In this document: piece by piece, positions 15,801 to 25,491 of the stretch
Layout: every line of letters starts with the position of its first letter
How positions within the stretch are numbered: position 1 is the stretch's first letter
NCBI GenBank assembly: GCA_013289715.1
Contig: JABCZJ010000023.1
Location: 1 to 63,834 of the forward strand
Direction: 5' to 3'
Length of the DNA: 63,834 nucleotides
DNA from: Acidobacteriota bacterium
Lineage (GTDB): Bacteria; Acidobacteriota; Terriglobia; Acidiferrales; UBA7541
The notes under the pieces: model-generated
Told to the model about the DNA's origin: nothing
What the model saw: only the letters and a program-made list of their open reading frames with translations
The model's database searches: none
Made by a program: the position numbers and the translations under genes

Positions 15801-18800
15801 CGCTGTGGATTGCGGCGCCCGCCGTGGCGCGCTGGATCAGCATTCCACCTCCGGTCGAAGACGTCGAGCCATTGTCGGCGGCAGACACCAAGGCTCTGCG
15901 GACAATCTGTCGCCGCACCTGGCGGTTTTTCGAGAAATTTGTCACCGCCGAAGACCGGTTCCTTCCGCCCGATAATTTTCAGGAAGATCCCAAGCCCGTG
16001 GTGGCCCATCGAACATCTCCCACCAATATTGGTCTTTATCTACTGTCCACTCTCGCGGCACGCGACATGGGTTGGCTGGGCGCACAAGAAGTGGCAGACC
16101 GGCTGGAAGCAACGCTGCATACCATGAGTGAGATGGAGCTGTACCGCGGCCATCTTTACAATTGGTACGACACGCATCGCCTCGTGCCGCTCGATCCCAA
16201 ATACGTCTCCAGCGTTGACAGCGGAAACCTCGCCGCCAATTTGCTCGTTCTGGGCAACGGCTGCCGCGAAATCATTCAGGAACCGTTCGCCGCGGCACGC
16301 CCGTTCACCGGAGTTGCCGATTCACTCAATCTCCTGCGTGAAGCGTTGGAAGAAATTGCGGATACGCAGCGCACGCACACCGTAACGCGCAAGCAACTGG
16401 CCAACGCGCTGGACTCGCTTTTTGTCCTGCTGGACCCCGTACCGATCGGCGCGCGGCAGTGGGCCGCGCGCTTTCTGGCGATTCAGGAACACGCTCAGAC
16501 GGTGGCCGATATCGCTCAAGCTTTGGCGCAGGAACTCGGCGCGCCGGCGGATTCCGAATTGTGCGCCTGGGCCGAAGCCGCGCGCGCCAATCTGGAAAGT
16601 TACGCACGCGATGCGCGCATCATGATTCCGTGGCTGCGTCTGGAACCCAGCGAAGTGCTGGCCATGGCGGAACGTCCGCAGGAACAAGTGCCCGAATGGG
16701 TCGCCATCGAGTCTTCATTTCGTCAACTGCCTGCTTTGGCGGATGTTCCGGACCGCTGCGAGTACGCCGTGCGCGAACTCGCAGCACTGCGCGAACGGTT
16801 GGGTTCTGATACCACAACGAATCGCGAAATTCTGCGTCGCATTGACGCTCTTACGACAGCGTTCACTGGCGCCGCCCGCGATGCCTCAGCCCTTACCCGC
16901 CGCCTGGTCGCGATCGCGCACACTTGCCAAAGCATGTTCGACGGGATGGACTTCACATTTCTGTTTGATACGTCGCGCAAGCTTTTCTCCATCGGCTTTC
17001 GCGGCACAGACGGAACGCTGGACGGCAATTGCTACGACCTGCTGGCATCGGAAGCACGTCTCGCCAGCTTCATCGCCATCGCCAAAGGAGAAGTGCCGGC
17101 CTCGCATTGGTTCCGTCTGGGCCGCGCGCTCACTCCGGTGGGCCGCGGCTTGGCGCTGATCTCCTGGTCGGGCTCGATGTTTGAATACCTGATGCCGGAC
17201 TTGGTGATGCGCTCTCCCGCGAACAGCATGTTGAGCCAGACGTACGAGCAGGTCGTCGCGCGCCAGATCGAATACGGAGAGGAGCGCAGCGTTCCCTGGG
17301 GAATATCGGAATCAGCCTTCAACGCCCGCGACATGGATTTTACATATCAGTATTCGGGTTTCGGAGTTCCGGGCCTGGGGCTAAAGCGCGGGCTGAGCGA
17401 GGACCTCGTGATCGCGCCGTATGCTACGGCGCTGGCAGCGATGATCGATCCAACCGCAGCTGTACAGAATTTCATCAGGCTGGCGAGGGCGGGCGCCGCC
17501 GGCAGCTATGGATTCTACGAGGCGCTGGATTACACCAGCAGCCGTTTACCCGAAGGAAAGGATGTAGCGGTGATCCGCGCGTTCATGGCGCATCACCAGG
17601 GCATGTCCATCGTCGCGCTCGCCGATATTGTGAATGGCGGCGCGATGCGCGACCGTTTTCATGCCGAACCGATCGTGCGCGCGACGGAGCTGCTGTTGCA
17701 AGAACGCACCCCGCGCGATGTGCTGGTCGCCCGTCCGCGCGCGGAAGAAGTTTCCGCGGCTTCGAAAGTGCGCGAACTGGTTCCTCCGCTCGTGCGGCGC
17801 TTCAGCACGCCGCACGACGCCATCCCGCGCACGCAATTGCTGTCCAATGGACGCTATTCGGTAATGCTCACGGCCGCGGGCTCCGGCTACAGCCGCTGGC
17901 GCGATCTGGCGATTACCCGCTGGCGCGAAGACCTCACGCTCGATAACTGGGGCCAGTATATCTTCCTGCGCGACGAACAATCCGGAAATGTGTGGTCGGC
18001 TGGTTATCAGCCCGCGGCAATCGAAGCCGATGAATACGAAGCCATTTTCTTCGAGGACCATGCCGAAATTATCCGGCGCGACCGCTCGCTCACCACAGCG
18101 CTGGAAGTGGTGGTCTCCTCCGAAGACGACGCCGAGGTCCGCCGTATTTCGCTGAGCAATGTCGGCGTTCGCGCTCGCGATATTCAAGTCACGTCCTACG
18201 CGGAACTTTCACTCACGCCGCAAGCGGCCGATGTGGCGCATCCTGCTTTCGCGAAGCTGTTCGTCGAAACTGAATTTGCGGCAGACGTCGGCGCGCTGAT
18301 AGCCACGCGCCGCAAGCGTTCCGACGACGAAACCTCCGTGTGGGTCGCGCACGTTCTCGTCACGGACGCCGAAACCGTTGGGGAATTGCAATTTGAAACG
18401 GACCGCGCGCGGTTCGTGGGGCGGGCGCGCGACCTGCGCGATCCCGTGTCGGTGATGGATGGCCGGCCGCTTTCCAACACGGTTGGCGCCGTGCTGGACC
18501 CGATACTGAGCCTGCGCCGCACGGTTCGCGTTCCTCCCGGCGGCACTGTCCATTTGATTTTTTCCACGATTGCCGCCGCCACGCGCGAAGCGGTCCTGGA
18601 TCTGGCCGACAAGTATCGCGACGGGCGAACTTTTGAGCGCACGCACACGCTGGCGTGGACGCAGGCGCAGGTGCAGCTGCATCATCTGGGAATCACGTCC
18701 GAAGAAGCGCTCCTGTTCCAGCGCCTCGCGAATGCCGTTTTGTACGTGGATCCATCGCTGCGTCCCACGGCCGACGTGCTGGCGCGCACCTCGCTGGATA

Positions 18801-21667
18801 TTTCTACGCTGTGGTCGCAGGGAATCTCCGGCGACCTGCCGATTATTCTCGCGCGCATCGACGATCCCGACGATGTGGACATCATCCGGCAAATGTTGCG
18901 CGCGCACGAATACTGGCGGATGAAGCAGCTGTCGGCGGACGTGGTCATCATCAACGAAAAAGCGGCGTCCTACGTGCAGGAACTGCAAGACTCGCTCGAA
19001 GCGCTCGTGCGCGGCAGCCAGCTGAGGCTTTCGCCGGACTCTGGCGGCGTGAGCGGGAAAATTTTCCTGCTGCGCGGCGACCTGCTTACTCCGCAGGCTC
19101 GCACGCAACTGCAAGCCGTAGCCCGTGCTGTGCTGCTAAGCCGCCGTGGCACGCTCGCCGAGCAGATCGTGCGCTCGCAATACCCGGAGCCGGCTGAGCG
19201 CGCCCTCACGCGTCCGGCACGTGCCACGAAATCCCCGGAAGCTCGCCTGCCGCAACAGACTCTGCAATTCTTCAACGGCCTCGGTGGCTTCGCCGATGGT
19301 GGCCGCGAATACGTGATTGCATTGAACGAAGGGCTGCGCACGCCGGAGCCGTGGGTCAATGTCATCGCCAATCCGTGGTTCGGGTTCTTGGTATCCGAAT
19401 CGGGCTCGGGCTTCACTTGGTCTCTCAATAGCCATGAAAATCAGCTTACACCGTGGTCCAACGATCACGTGTTCGACACGCCGGGAGAAGCGATCTACAT
19501 CCGCGACGAAGTGAGCGGAGAGGTTTGGACTCCCACCGCACTGCCGATCCGAGATGAAAGCGCAAGCTATCAGGCGCGTCATGGACAGGGCTACAGCCGT
19601 TTCCTGCACGGCTCGCGCGGCATCGCGCTGGAGCTTCTGCAGTTTGTGCCGGTGGAAGACCCCATCAAAATCTCGCGGCTAACCCTGCGCAACGATTCGG
19701 ACCGTGTGCGCCGCCTTTCCGTAACCGCTTACGTCGAATGGGTGCTGGGTACCTCGCACAGCGCCACGGCGCCCTTCATCATCACGGAGGTGGAACCCCA
19801 GTCGAAAGCCATCCTCGCGCGCAGTGCCTGGAACGGTGAGTTCGGCGGGCGCATCGCTTTCGCCGATCTGCGCGGTCAGCAAACTTCCTGCACCGGCGAT
19901 CGCACGGAATTTCTCGGTCGCAACGGCCGGCCGGAATATCCTGCGTCGCTGGAACGAGGTACTCCACTGTCGGGCAAAGTGGGTCCGGCCCTGGACCCGT
20001 GCGCCGCGCTGCAGACCACGATCGAGTTGCGCCCGGGCGCGCGCGCAGAAGTCGTATTTTTTCTGGGCCAGACGGAAAACAAAGAACGGGCCCGAGACCT
20101 GCTGCTGCGCTACCGCACGGCGGATCTGGACAAAGTTCTGGGCGACGTCACGCGGCGCTGGGACGAACTATTAAGCACGGTGAAAGTTACTACGCCCGAT
20201 CCCAGCATGGATGTGTTGCTGAATCGCTGGCTCTTGTATCAAACGCTTTCTTGCCGCGTCTGGGCGCGCGCGGGCTTTTACCAGGTCAGCGGAGCGTATG
20301 GATTCCGCGACCAGTTGCAAGACGTGATGGCTCTGAATATCGCGAAACGCGGCGTGGCTCGCGAACAATTGCTGCGCGCGGCCGCTCACCAATTTCCCGA
20401 AGGAGACGTCCAGCACTGGTGGCACCCGCCTTCCGGCCGCGGCATTCGCACGCGCATGTCCGATGATCTGCTGTGGCTGCCCTATAGCGTCGTCCAGTTC
20501 ATCGAGACGACCGGCGACATGACAGTCCTAGAAGAAATCGTCCCGTTTATCGAGGGCGAGCTTCTGGCGGAAGGGCAAAAAGAATCGTATTTCCAACCGC
20601 GCGTTTCGGAAACTCGCGCTACTGTTTTCGAGCACTGCGCGCGCGCCATAGACCGCAGCCTAGGCGTCGGCAGTCACGGCCTGCCGCTCATGGGCACGGG
20701 TGATTGGAACGACGGCATGAACCGCGTGGGACAGGACGGCAAGGGCGAAAGCGTCTGGCTCGGCTGGTTCCTGCACACCGTCCTCCAGGAGTTTGCAAAG
20801 CTCGCGGATGGTCGCGGCGAACATCAGCGAGCTGAAACGTGGCGCCTTCACGTCAGCAGCCTCAAGGCTGCGTTAGAACACGATGGCTGGGACGGGGAGT
20901 GGTACCGCCGCGCGTATTTCGACGATGGCACGCCGCTGGGCTCCGCGCAGAACACGGAATGCCGCATTGATGCGATTGCCCAGTCCTGGGCCGTTCTCAG
21001 TCGCGCAGCTGAGCCCGGTCGCGCAGCGCGGGCCATGGCCGCGGCCGACCAGCAACTCGTTCGCCGCCCCGACGGCCTGATCCTGCTGCTCACCCCGGCT
21101 TTTGATCACCCGGATCATGATCCCGGCTACATCAAAGGCTATCTGCCAGGCATCCGCGAAAACGGTGGGCAATATAGTCACGCGGCAACCTGGACGCTGA
21201 TGGCCTTTGCGGAGCTGGGGGACGGCGATAAAGCCGGAGAGCTATTCCGCATGATGAATCCCATCAACCGTGCCGATACGCGCGCCAACGTGCAGCGCTA
21301 CAAGGTTGAGCCTTACGTTACGGCAGGCGACATTTACGGCGAAGCGCCGCACATTGGCCGCGGCGGTTGGACTTGGTACACAGGTTCGGCGGGCTGGCTC
21401 TATCGTGCCGGTATCGAATCAATTCTGGGTTTCCGAGTGCGCGGAACTTCGCTCTGGATCGACCCGTGCATTCCGCGCAATTGGCCGGGATACAGCATGG
21501 AGTTCCGCTATCACTCGTCCACTTACAAAATCACTGTCGAGAATCCTTCCGGCGTGGCGCGCGGCGTGGCGCTTACCGAGCTTGACGGGAAACTTCTGGC
21601 GGGCTCGACCCCGATTCACCTGATGGACGACGGCGCGGTGCATCAGGTGCGCATCGTACTAGGCTGA
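12863..21667 (+). CDS. ndvB: Cyclic beta-1,2-glucan synthase (NdvB/ChvB type)
   Basis: A 2,934-aa inner-membrane enzyme with the full three-part layout known for this family. A glycosyltransferase domain (GT84) has LDADTR near residue 631 and the QHRWARGDW box near 777, which transfers glucose from UDP-glucose, and it is flanked by membrane segments (for example 410-460, 830-880, 900-1000). A middle glycoamylase-like cyclisation domain (GH189 type) begins near WSGSMFEYL (1434) and runs through YGFYEALDY and MAHHQGMS. A C-terminal GH94 phosphorylase-like domain has GDWNDGMNRVG near 2612. The known role is making periplasmic osmoregulated beta-1,2-glucans, with GH94 trimming the chain. Length is close to the usual 2,800-2,900. 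The next gene encodes a related glucanase. Confidence 0.95.
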   Translation: MAKLAQPPPPIFTEPEETIRAELFSVERLEQHAESLAAAQLVVTDPEEGRPLIPRVLENGRVLLEYYRATARAIQHEQAITPAAEWFVDNFYIVEEQLREIRDDLPPGFYRKLPKLASGHLEGFPRVFGVAWAFVAHNDSRFDPEVLRRFVSAYQRVQPLTIGELWAVAITLRIVLVENLRRVAERIVRSRNARVEADILADRVLGAAGQTAVSPAAVLRRFENKPLERSFAVQLVQRLRDLDPKVGPILVWLDERLAAQGTTADEIVRAEHQEQAAMSVTVRNIITSMRLTSSFDWEGFFESVSLVDEVLRSGSNFGDMDFVTRDYYRHAIEDLSRGSSHSEIEVAQRAVQRAKHARAELHSDGHPPDERKADPGYYLISRGRLDFERELGFHVAWRRGVLRLYVRHAVPGYLGTIAVMTALILALPLAHARESGLSAPILALLALLASVPASDLAIALINRVVADLLGPRTLARLELRDGVPEALRTIIVVPTLLISKDAIKEQVERLEIHYLANIDGDLRFALLTDWVDAATESLPGDDELLAAAASGIAGLNKAHGPAPEGGARFFLFHRKRTWNDREKKWMGWERKRGKLHELNELLRGSTQTNFIPVGEQVPESIPRIRFVITLDADTRLSRGTAARLVGTMAHPLNRPQFSAELGRVVDGYGVVQPRVTPSLPTDREGSLFQRIFSGPSGIDPYAAAVSDVYQDLFHEGSYTGKGIYDLDAFEAAMAGKVKENTLLSHDLFEGIFARAALASDIELFDEFPSHYEVSAARQHRWARGDWQLLPWIFGHGGLSKQERRKVSIPAISRWKMIDNLRRTLSAPCMLLLMVAGWLLPQVSPWMWTRFVLATIAIPALIPFLVGLNARLSGISKRSHFRDVLSDLSLGASQIALTITFIAYQGWLMTDAIVRTLVRLLFTRRNLLQWVTAAQAKHAVDLSLWASYGRMVASVLVAFAALLAVAVLRPQALWAAIPFAALWIAAPAVARWISIPPPVEDVEPLSAADTKALRTICRRTWRFFEKFVTAEDRFLPPDNFQEDPKPVVAHRTSPTNIGLYLLSTLAARDMGWLGAQEVADRLEATLHTMSEMELYRGHLYNWYDTHRLVPLDPKYVSSVDSGNLAANLLVLGNGCREIIQEPFAAARPFTGVADSLNLLREALEEIADTQRTHTVTRKQLANALDSLFVLLDPVPIGARQWAARFLAIQEHAQTVADIAQALAQELGAPADSELCAWAEAARANLESYARDARIMIPWLRLEPSEVLAMAERPQEQVPEWVAIESSFRQLPALADVPDRCEYAVRELAALRERLGSDTTTNREILRRIDALTTAFTGAARDASALTRRLVAIAHTCQSMFDGMDFTFLFDTSRKLFSIGFRGTDGTLDGNCYDLLASEARLASFIAIAKGEVPASHWFRLGRALTPVGRGLALISWSGSMFEYLMPDLVMRSPANSMLSQTYEQVVARQIEYGEERSVPWGISESAFNARDMDFTYQYSGFGVPGLGLKRGLSEDLVIAPYATALAAMIDPTAAVQNFIRLARAGAAGSYGFYEALDYTSSRLPEGKDVAVIRAFMAHHQGMSIVALADIVNGGAMRDRFHAEPIVRATELLLQERTPRDVLVARPRAEEVSAASKVRELVPPLVRRFSTPHDAIPRTQLLSNGRYSVMLTAAGSGYSRWRDLAITRWREDLTLDNWGQYIFLRDEQSGNVWSAGYQPAAIEADEYEAIFFEDHAEIIRRDRSLTTALEVVVSSEDDAEVRRISLSNVGVRARDIQVTSYAELSLTPQAADVAHPAFAKLFVETEFAADVGALIATRRKRSDDETSVWVAHVLVTDAETVGELQFETDRARFVGRARDLRDPVSVMDGRPLSNTVGAVLDPILSLRRTVRVPPGGTVHLIFSTIAAATREAVLDLADKYRDGRTFERTHTLAWTQAQVQLHHLGITSEEALLFQRLANAVLYVDPSLRPTADVLARTSLDISTLWSQGISGDLPIILARIDDPDDVDIIRQMLRAHEYWRMKQLSADVVIINEKAASYVQELQDSLEALVRGSQLRLSPDSGGVSGKIFLLRGDLLTPQARTQLQAVARAVLLSRRGTLAEQIVRSQYPEPAERALTRPARATKSPEARLPQQTLQFFNGLGGFADGGREYVIALNEGLRTPEPWVNVIANPWFGFLVSESGSGFTWSLNSHENQLTPWSNDHVFDTPGEAIYIRDEVSGEVWTPTALPIRDESASYQARHGQGYSRFLHGSRGIALELLQFVPVEDPIKISRLTLRNDSDRVRRLSVTAYVEWVLGTSHSATAPFIITEVEPQSKAILARSAWNGEFGGRIAFADLRGQQTSCTGDRTEFLGRNGRPEYPASLERGTPLSGKVGPALDPCAALQTTIELRPGARAEVVFFLGQTENKERARDLLLRYRTADLDKVLGDVTRRWDELLSTVKVTTPDPSMDVLLNRWLLYQTLSCRVWARAGFYQVSGAYGFRDQLQDVMALNIAKRGVAREQLLRAAAHQFPEGDVQHWWHPPSGRGIRTRMSDDLLWLPYSVVQFIETTGDMTVLEEIVPFIEGELLAEGQKESYFQPRVSETRATVFEHCARAIDRSLGVGSHGLPLMGTGDWNDGMNRVGQDGKGESVWLGWFLHTVLQEFAKLADGRGEHQRAETWRLHVSSLKAALEHDGWDGEWYRRAYFDDGTPLGSAQNTECRIDAIAQSWAVLSRAAEPGRAARAMAAADQQLVRRPDGLILLLTPAFDHPDHDPGYIKGYLPGIRENGGQYSHAATWTLMAFAELGDGDKAGELFRMMNPINRADTRANVQRYKVEPYVTAGDIYGEAPHIGRGGWTWYTGSAGWLYRAGIESILGFRVRGTSLWIDPCIPRNWPGYSMEFRYHSSTYKITVENPSGVARGVALTELDGKLLAGSTPIHLMDDGAVHQVRIVLG

Positions 21668-21688
21668 GCATAGAACCCGAACCATAGC

Positions 21689-21704
21689 CTCCCCCTTGGG
21701 GGAG
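21689..21704 (+). terminator. GC hairpin after the glucan synthase
   Basis: CTCCCCC and GGGGGAG form a tight stem 21 nt after the synthase stop. There is no U-tract, so this may attenuate rather than fully stop transcription into the glucanase gene. Confidence 0.3.
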
Positions 21705-21757
21705 CCCACATTCGTCGAAACAGTCATTGGTTTGGTAACTTCCGCAGTTTCATTCGA

Positions 21758-23200
21758 TTGCTGGTTCGTCTACCATTAATTGTGCCGACTACGAACAGAT
21801 TGAGGCCAAGGAACCTATCGCGCCGTGAGTTGCTGCGAGATTTCGCGGCGTTTTCCGCCTGCGGGATACCGCTCGCCGGAGGCCTTTCGCTCCAACATTC
21901 CGTAGCCAGCCGCCAGGCTACCCAGGTCGCCCCTCTCGCATCGCAGCTCCCGCCCCCTACATACCTGTCTCCCAGAGACGATTCCTTTCTCGAGGAACTT
22001 GAAAAAGCGATTTTTCAGTTTTTCTGGGACCAAACAAATCCCACCACGGGAATGGTGAAGGACCGCTGCAATGTTCGTTCCTCCGATAGCGGCATAGTGG
22101 GCAGTATCGCGGCCACGGGATTCGGCTTGACCGCTTTGTGCATCGGTGAAAAGCGCGGCTATGTCTCGTTCACTCTTGCTCGGGAACGCGTGATCAATAC
22201 CTTGCGGTTTCTTTGGAAAAAGTTGCCCACCGAGCGCGGATTTTTCTACCACTGGGCCAATATCAATACCGGCGAACGGCTCTGGCAATCCGAATTCTCT
22301 TCGATTGACACAGCCATATTGCTCTGCGGCATTCTCACCTGTCGCCAGCACTTTGAGCACTCCGAGATCAGCGATCTCGCGCATCAGATTTTCAATCGTG
22401 TGGATTGGAACTGGTTGTCGGAAGATACGCGCATCCTTCCGCACGGCTGGAGCCCCGAAACCGGATTCCTGCAATATCGCTGGGACAGCTACAGCGAAAT
22501 GATGATGATGTATCTACTGGGCTTGGGCTCGACCTCCCACGCGCTGGCTCCCGCCACCTGGGACGCCTGGAAGCGCACCATTTTCGAATTCGACGGGATC
22601 AAGTTCATCGGCTCCTACGCCCCGTTGTTCGTCCATCAATATTCGCAAGCTTGGTTTGATTTTCGCGGCAAGCGCGACCTCTATGCGGACTATTTCCAGA
22701 ATTCGATTCTCGCGACAGACGTGCACCGGCGATTTTGTTTGAGTCTGGCGAACAAGTTCCCCGATTACAGCAATGACCTTTGGGGCATCACCGCTTCGGA
22801 TTCCATCAATGGATATCGCGTCTGGGGCGGCCCGCCGGAAACCGGCCCGATTGATGGCACAATCGTCCCGTGTGCAGCGGCGGGCTCGTTGCCATTCTTG
22901 CCGGGTCCAGCGATGCGCGTGCTGCGCACCATTGACAATCGTTACGGCGCCGGCACATGGAGTCGCTACGGATTCGTGGACGCGTTCAATCCCCTGACCA
23001 ATTGGTACGACAGCGACGTGGTCGGTATCGATTCCGGAATTACCATGGTGATGGCGGAAAACGCGCGCACCGGATTTGTCTGGGACACCTTCATGAAGAA
23101 CCCGGAAGCACAGAGAGGTATGGAACGCGCGGGATTCAAATCCTATCAGCCGCTCGCGCCACAGGAACTGGTTGGGATGCACCTGCGCTCGACGTCGTAA
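21758..23200 (+). CDS. GH144-like (glycoamylase family) secreted beta-1,2-glucanase
   Basis: A 480-aa protein; TTG at 21758 or GTG at 21782 are both possible starts, with no ATG. LSRRELLRDFAAFSACG resembles a twin-arginine signal, so export folded to the periplasm is likely. The body matches PF10091 (glycoamylase), now GH144: FFWDQTNPTTGMVKDR, ATGFGLTALCIGEKRGY, GFFYHWANINTGERLW, EFSSIDTAILLCGIL, WDSYSEMMMMYLLGLG and NPLTNWYDSDVVGID. Characterised GH144 members are endo-beta-1,2-glucanases. Its place 90 bp after the cyclic beta-1,2-glucan synthase supports a role in trimming or recycling that polymer. Confidence 0.85.
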   Translation: MLVRLPLIVPTTNRLRPRNLSRRELLRDFAAFSACGIPLAGGLSLQHSVASRQATQVAPLASQLPPPTYLSPRDDSFLEELEKAIFQFFWDQTNPTTGMVKDRCNVRSSDSGIVGSIAATGFGLTALCIGEKRGYVSFTLARERVINTLRFLWKKLPTERGFFYHWANINTGERLWQSEFSSIDTAILLCGILTCRQHFEHSEISDLAHQIFNRVDWNWLSEDTRILPHGWSPETGFLQYRWDSYSEMMMMYLLGLGSTSHALAPATWDAWKRTIFEFDGIKFIGSYAPLFVHQYSQAWFDFRGKRDLYADYFQNSILATDVHRRFCLSLANKFPDYSNDLWGITASDSINGYRVWGGPPETGPIDGTIVPCAAAGSLPFLPGPAMRVLRTIDNRYGAGTWSRYGFVDAFNPLTNWYDSDVVGIDSGITMVMAENARTGFVWDTFMKNPEAQRGMERAGFKSYQPLAPQELVGMHLRSTS

Positions 23201-23287
23201 GTAACTGGGGAAGGGAAACCGGACGGTTATCCGCAGTCACCAATTCGACCGCGGATTGCTCCCGACAGCGATTAAGACAGCTAAGAG

Positions 23288-25153
23288 TTAGCGGTAATTC
23301 GCGGCCTGCAGCTCAAACATCTCTGCATAGTGCCCGCCCACTTTGAGCAGCTGATCGTGCTGGCCCTGCTCGGCAATCTCTCCGTCCTTCAGTACCAGAA
23401 TGCGGTTGGACATCTTGACGGTGGAGAAGCGGTGCGAAATCAGCAGCGACATCTTGCCTTCTGTCAATTCCGAAAAGCGCTGAAACACTTCGTGCTCGGA
23501 ACGCGCATCGAGCGCCGCCGTAGGTTCGTCGAGAATCAGCAGCTGCGCATCACGCAGATAGGCGCGCGCGATCGCGATCTTCTGCCATTCGCCGCCCGAA
23601 AGATCCACGGCTCCTTTAAAACGCGAGCCCAGCACCTGATCAAATCCTTTGGGCAGCCGGCGAATGGCCTGCTCCGCAAGGCTCTTATTGGCAGCCGCAC
23701 GGATCCGGAATGGATTATTGCGTTCCTCGATGCGGCCCACCGCGATGTTGGCCGAAGCCGTCATCTCATAGCGCATAAAATCCTGAAAGATCACGCCGAT
23801 TTCCTGCCACAGGCTCTCCAGGTCGTACTCGCGCAAGTCCTTGCCATCGAGAAGAATCTGTCCTTCGGTCGGATCGTACAAGCGCGTGAGCAATTTTACG
23901 ATAGTGGTCTTGCCCTGGCCATTTTCACCGACGATGGCGATGCGCTCTGAAGGCGCGAGTTTGAAGCTGACGTTCTTCAAAATCATCCGCGAACTGCCCG
24001 GATAGGCGAACGATACATTCTTGAATTCAAACCCTTGCTGAATTTTCTTGGGAGCGGGCAGCGCGCCGGGCTTAGAGATAATCTTCGGCTTCACCGCGAA
24101 AAACTCCAGCAAGTCGGTCATGAACAACGCCTGGTTCGCGATTTCCGAAAACGTGGTGAAGACTGCCTGGATGTTGGAGCTGGCGCCGCCAATCGCGCCT
24201 GTAAGAAAAATCATCGTGGCGATGGAGATCAGGCCGATCACCGTGTGATAAATCACGAATGCGTAGGTTCCGTAGTAACCAGCCACGCCGACGATCGCCA
24301 GCAGCGCGCCAATATAGAGCCGATGCCGCGCCACGCCAATCGTCTGGTCGTGCAGCTCGGTCGCAACATCGGAATAGCGGCCCACCAGGAACGGAGCAAG
24401 GCCGAAGAGCTTCAACTCCTTCGCGCCCTCTTTGGTGCCGCCCAGCAACCGCAAATAATCGAGTTCACGCCGTGCGGGGGTCTGCTGGAAGCTCAACGAA
24501 TATCCCAGGAACGCGAAATGCGTTTCGCCCAGAAACGCCGGCACCACGCACGCCACCAGCGCGATCAATAGCCATGGCGAGTAAACGAAAATCCCCGCCG
24601 CCAAGCTCACGGTCGTGACGGTTTCTTGAATCAGCCGTCCGGAAATTTTGATCATCTGCACGCGGTCGGTACTCTGCACACGCGCGCGTTCCAGCTTGTC
24701 GTAGAAGACCGGATCCTCGTAGGACATCAAATCCAGGTTCGCAGCGTGCTTCATCAACCGCACGCTGATGTGCTTCATGAACCGTTCGGCCAGCGTGGTG
24801 TCGCAGAAATCGATCACGCGCATCAGCACCGCCGCGATTCCGGCCAGCGCGAATTCCAGAGTCACCAGCCCCCAAAAATAATGTGGGAGCGGCGTGTGAT
24901 CGGCGCGCAATGCATAAATTGCGGCAAGGATCATCCGGCCGACCGCCAACATGGAAAGTGGAATCAGCGCAGCCACCACGCGTGAAGTCAGGTTCGCGAC
25001 GGCAACGCCAGGCGCGGCATCCCAAACGTATTTCATTACGGGGGGAATGTTCCTCAGCGCGCGCAGGCGCTCTGCCCATCTAGGGCTAGGTATATCCTCG
25101 GCGGGGTTGGCGTCTTTGCCGGCTGGGTTGCCAACTAGAGCTCTTGTGCTCAC
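23288..25153 (-). CDS. ABC exporter, fused membrane and ATPase (MsbA-like)
   Basis: A 621-aa half-transporter. The N-terminal transmembrane domain (about 45-345) is followed by a nucleotide-binding domain from about 374: Walker A GENGQGKT (409-416), signature LSGGE (518-522), Walker B LLILDEP (538-544) and H-loop SHRFS near 569. The signature and Walker motifs are intact. It faces the glucanase gene convergently and the phosphatase gene divergently. Substrate cannot be read from the sequence; the neighbourhood hints at an envelope compound such as a glucan or lipid, but this is only context. Confidence 0.9.
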   Translation of the reverse strand: MSTRALVGNPAGKDANPAEDIPSPRWAERLRALRNIPPVMKYVWDAAPGVAVANLTSRVVAALIPLSMLAVGRMILAAIYALRADHTPLPHYFWGLVTLEFALAGIAAVLMRVIDFCDTTLAERFMKHISVRLMKHAANLDLMSYEDPVFYDKLERARVQSTDRVQMIKISGRLIQETVTTVSLAAGIFVYSPWLLIALVACVVPAFLGETHFAFLGYSLSFQQTPARRELDYLRLLGGTKEGAKELKLFGLAPFLVGRYSDVATELHDQTIGVARHRLYIGALLAIVGVAGYYGTYAFVIYHTVIGLISIATMIFLTGAIGGASSNIQAVFTTFSEIANQALFMTDLLEFFAVKPKIISKPGALPAPKKIQQGFEFKNVSFAYPGSSRMILKNVSFKLAPSERIAIVGENGQGKTTIVKLLTRLYDPTEGQILLDGKDLREYDLESLWQEIGVIFQDFMRYEMTASANIAVGRIEERNNPFRIRAAANKSLAEQAIRRLPKGFDQVLGSRFKGAVDLSGGEWQKIAIARAYLRDAQLLILDEPTAALDARSEHEVFQRFSELTEGKMSLLISHRFSTVKMSNRILVLKDGEIAEQGQHDQLLKVGGHYAEMFELQAANYR

Positions 25154-25491
25154 GACTGGGTCTCCGTTCTAGAATGCTGCGGTCTCGCCTTGTCATGTTG
25201 CCTATCGACGAGACTCGATTATGCAAGAGTGCACGTCTGCTGCCAATACTGATTTCCCTGTAACTTGCTAAGAAGTAAAGACCTACAGAAATGGCCGTAA
25301 TCTTGCTACACGATTTTTTTTCGTGGTTCCGGAAAGTTCTACTCGAAATAGTACTCGGCCACATAAGAGAAATTTCCCGGCGCCCCGGACTCGCTGCAAG
25401 AGTCGATTGCCCCAGAACAGCACAGCCCTCGTACAAGAATACCTGAAAAACCTGATCAGCGCGGCGCCGCCGAAGAGCGTATGGTAAAGAT
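25154..25491. other. 338-bp divergent promoter region, no gene seen
   Basis: It lies between the leftward ABC exporter and the rightward SpoIIE phosphatase. Reading frames crossing it are extensions of other frames without family features. It includes an AT-rich stretch around 25,308-25,325. Confidence 0.4.
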
